A stretch of DNA of 64,000 nt from Streptomyces sp. HSG2 (lineage in GTDB: Bacteria; Actinomycetota; Actinomycetes; Streptomycetales; Streptomycetaceae). Below are positions 62,415 through 64,000 of the stretch, one piece after another; position 1 is the first letter of the stretch, and each line of letters opens with the position of its first letter. The stretch spans positions 2,666,001-2,730,000 of the forward strand of contig NZ_CP066801.1 in NCBI RefSeq assembly GCF_016598575.1, written 5' to 3'. Position numbers and translations under genes: made by a program. The notes below the pieces were generated by a model. It had not been told where the DNA came from and made no database searches. It saw only the letters and a list, made by a program, of their open reading frames with translations.

Positions 62415-63209
62415 ATGCCGCCGTCTCGGAAGCCTCCTCGCCGCTACGACCCCGAACGGACCCGTGCGGCGGTGCTCGCCCAGTACGGGCATCTGCGGTC
62501 CGCCGCGGGCTCCCTGTCGCCTCGGCACCTCACGCTGCCCGCCGGCGCCGGTGGACGCACGGTCGGCGACCTGGTCGCCGACCTGGGTTCGTCGCTGGCC
62601 GGCGTCGACGCGCTGCTCGCGGGACCGGAGCCGGCCCGACGCGGGGCGCGGCTGCTCGACTGGCCGGGAGTCGCCGCCCTCGACCCGGTCGCGTCGGACG
62701 CCGGGCCCCGGGCCGTCGTCCCGCCCGGTGATCTCGATGCCCGGCTCGCCGAGGCCGAGCGACTCTTCGTCACCCGACTCGACGAGCACCCGGGCGACAG
62801 GTTGGTACCCACCCCCGCCGGCGCGCTGCCGTTGGCCGACTGGGTCGTCACCCGCGCCCTCGACCTGGTGACGCGGGCCGACGACCTGAGCGCGGCCGTG
62901 CCGGGCCTGGAGGTCCCCCGGGACCGGCGGGCGGTGGCGGCCGCGACCCGCCTGCTGGCGGACACCCTGGCCGATCGCGCCCCCGGCGGCACGACGGAGG
63001 TGCGCGTTCCGCCCCACGCCGTCGTGCAGTGCGTCGAGGGCCCCCGGCACACCCGCGGCACACCCCCGCACGTCGTCGAGACCGATCCGCTGACCTGGAT
63101 CAGGGTGGCGACGGGGCGGATGGCCTGGGCGGACGCCGTCGCGGAGGGGCTGGTCACGGTCCGGGGCGACCGAGCCGACCTGGGCGGGTTGCTGCCGCTG
63201 ACGGGCTGA
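62415..63209 (+). CDS. DinB/SCP2-type maleylpyruvate isomerase-like protein
   Basis: 264 residues from ATG 62415; TAGGCT (62402-62407) lies 7 bases before it, leaderless. N-terminal four-helix DinB-like fold (YDPERTRAAVLAQYGHLRSA, LGSSLAGVDALLAG) and a C-terminal SCP2-like sterol-carrier domain (EVRVPPHAVVQC, DPLTWIRVATGRMAWADAVAEG). Such proteins in actinobacteria are usually mycothiol-dependent isomerases or transferases, but here the metal His triad of the DinB part is not evident. Role unknown. Core gene between purL and purF. Confidence 0.8.
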   Translation: MPPSRKPPRRYDPERTRAAVLAQYGHLRSAAGSLSPRHLTLPAGAGGRTVGDLVADLGSSLAGVDALLAGPEPARRGARLLDWPGVAALDPVASDAGPRAVVPPGDLDARLAEAERLFVTRLDEHPGDRLVPTPAGALPLADWVVTRALDLVTRADDLSAAVPGLEVPRDRRAVAAATRLLADTLADRAPGGTTEVRVPPHAVVQCVEGPRHTRGTPPHVVETDPLTWIRVATGRMAWADAVAEGLVTVRGDRADLGGLLPLTG

Positions 63210-63434
63210 CGGGGCGGCCCCGGACCGTCCGCCGCGCCGCCACGCGACCTCTCCCTGACGCCCCACCGTCCGAGGACCACGCGCGCCCGCCGTGCGACCC
63301 GGGTCCGAACCCTCACCCGCGTCCCGTGTGCGAAGGGTCACGGCGGGGCGATCCGAGGACGCCGACCGGGGCGGACGACAAGGGGACGACGGGCCTCGGC
63401 GCGCTCGGGCGGCCCTGCCGACCGGGGTCCCCAA

Positions 63435-63464
63435 TTCGGACCAGTGGTCGACCTCGCCTACACT
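63435..63464 (+). promoter_or_regulatory. purF promoter with internal palindrome
   Basis: TTCGGA (63435-63440), 18 bases, TACACT (63459-63464). The transcript would begin at or next to the GTG at 63472 (leaderless). The palindrome GACCA-G-TGGTC (63439-63449) lies between the boxes, a candidate repressor site. Confidence 0.5.
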
Positions 63465-63471
63465 CGGACGC

Positions 63472-64000
63472 GTGCCACGTGGTGACGGTCGACTCAATCA
63501 CGATCTGCTCCCCGGTGAGAAGGGCCCCCAGGACGCCTGCGGCGTCTTCGGAGTCTGGGCTCCCGGCGAAGAGGTCGCAAAGCTCACGTACTTCGGGCTC
63601 TACGCCCTCCAGCACCGAGGTCAGGAATCCGCGGGGATCGCGGTGGGCAACGGCTCCCAGATCCTCGTCTTCAAGGACATGGGCCTGGTCTCCCAGGTCT
63701 TCGACGAGACTTCGCTCGGCTCGCTCCAGGGCCACATAGCGGTCGGACACGCCCGGTACTCGACGACGGGCGCCTCGGTGTGGGAGAACGCGCAGCCCAC
63801 CTTCCACGCGACCGCGCACGGTTCCCTGGCGCTCGGCCACAACGGCAACCTGGTCAACACCGCCCGGCTCGCCGAGATGGTCGCCGACCTGCCCCGGCAG
63901 GAGGGGCGCCCCACGCGGATCGCGGCCACCAACGACACGGACCTGGTCACGGCGCTGCTGGCGGGCCAGGTCGACGACGACGGCAAGCCGATGACAATCG
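63472..64000 (+). CDS. purF: Amidophosphoribosyltransferase (5' part)
   Basis: Runs off the right edge after 176 codons. First step of purine synthesis (PRPP plus glutamine to phosphoribosylamine). GTG start; the propeptide of 22 residues ends at GPQDA and the nucleophile Cys23 begins CGVFGVWAPGEEVAK, followed by LQHRGQESAGIA and HNGNLVN, all family signatures of the glutaminase domain. Leaderless promoter directly before it. Confidence 0.96.
   Translation, partial: MPRGDGRLNHDLLPGEKGPQDACGVFGVWAPGEEVAKLTYFGLYALQHRGQESAGIAVGNGSQILVFKDMGLVSQVFDETSLGSLQGHIAVGHARYSTTGASVWENAQPTFHATAHGSLALGHNGNLVNTARLAEMVADLPRQEGRPTRIAATNDTDLVTALLAGQVDDDGKPMTI

Noticed and set aside
1..64000. CRISPR arrays, rRNA genes or plasmid/replication origin
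   Set aside because: No repeated spacer arrays, rRNA signatures, or DnaA-box clusters were seen anywhere.

Overview
The window is very GC-rich, coding positions are dominated by G or C at the third base, and GTG/TTG starts, leaderless promoters and ATGA/GTGA gene overlaps are frequent. The gene content (sporulation-type sigma factors SigF and SigN, an Lsr2-like protein, SSI-type protease inhibitor, dispersed purine genes) indicates a Streptomyces chromosome core. From memory, the order of the conserved genes resembles the S. coelicolor SCO40xx region, but this was not searched.

Layout. 1-5.1 kb: the 5' part of a PAS protein whose kinase core has lost its catalytic residues, an SSI-type inhibitor, tRNA-Ser(GCU), a small secreted protein, tRNA-Arg(ACG) and an amidohydrolase. 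5.1-11.2 kb: an envelope operon in which response regulator, histidine kinase, GT2/GtrA glycosyltransferase and ArnT-like transferase genes overlap or nearly abut. 11.4-13.8 kb: MarR regulator plus DHA2 drug exporter. 14.1-17.4 kb: small membrane proteins, sigN, sigF and a Dabb protein. 17.5-27.7 kb: housekeeping genes (tRNA-Ser(CGA), tadA and partner, upp, LytR_C protein, DUF308 protein, LysR/quinone oxidoreductase pair, HhH-GPD protein, XPB-N-like helicase-associated protein).

28-46.1 kb is an accessory region. It holds a phosphorothioate-type SBD-HNH restriction enzyme, a cupin regulator divergent from a thioredoxin-reductase/methyltransferase fusion, a GntR-linked pair of small genes, a chloramphenicol phosphotransferase-like gene, IS630 and IS701 remnants, a desaturase stump, a FtsX-type permease wrecked by truncation and an internal inversion, and an aminotransferase/PAS-HTH/dehydrogenase group. 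It ends, beside tRNA-Ser(GGA) and a tyrosine-integrase tail, with the most interesting system here: a probable circular bacteriocin cluster (40.2-45.4 kb). That cluster has a LuxR-type regulator, a 111-residue uberolysin/circularin-like precursor, a large membrane protein, an ABC ATPase, a SpoIIM/DUF95-like protein, a tiny membrane protein and a Yip1-like protein.

46.2-64 kb returns to the core: SRP RNA, dnaX, purD, an unrecognised membrane protein, a DMF-amidase-like protein, purC, two tRNA-Gly(GCC) genes flanking an ABC-2 exporter, a very unusual tRNA-Gly(UCC), lsrL, the overlapping purS-purQ-purL operon, an SCP2-like protein and the start of purF. purD, purC, purSQL and purF together cover most of IMP synthesis; purM would be expected just past the right edge.

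All family assignments are from reading the sequence and recall of families. No search or folding program was run.
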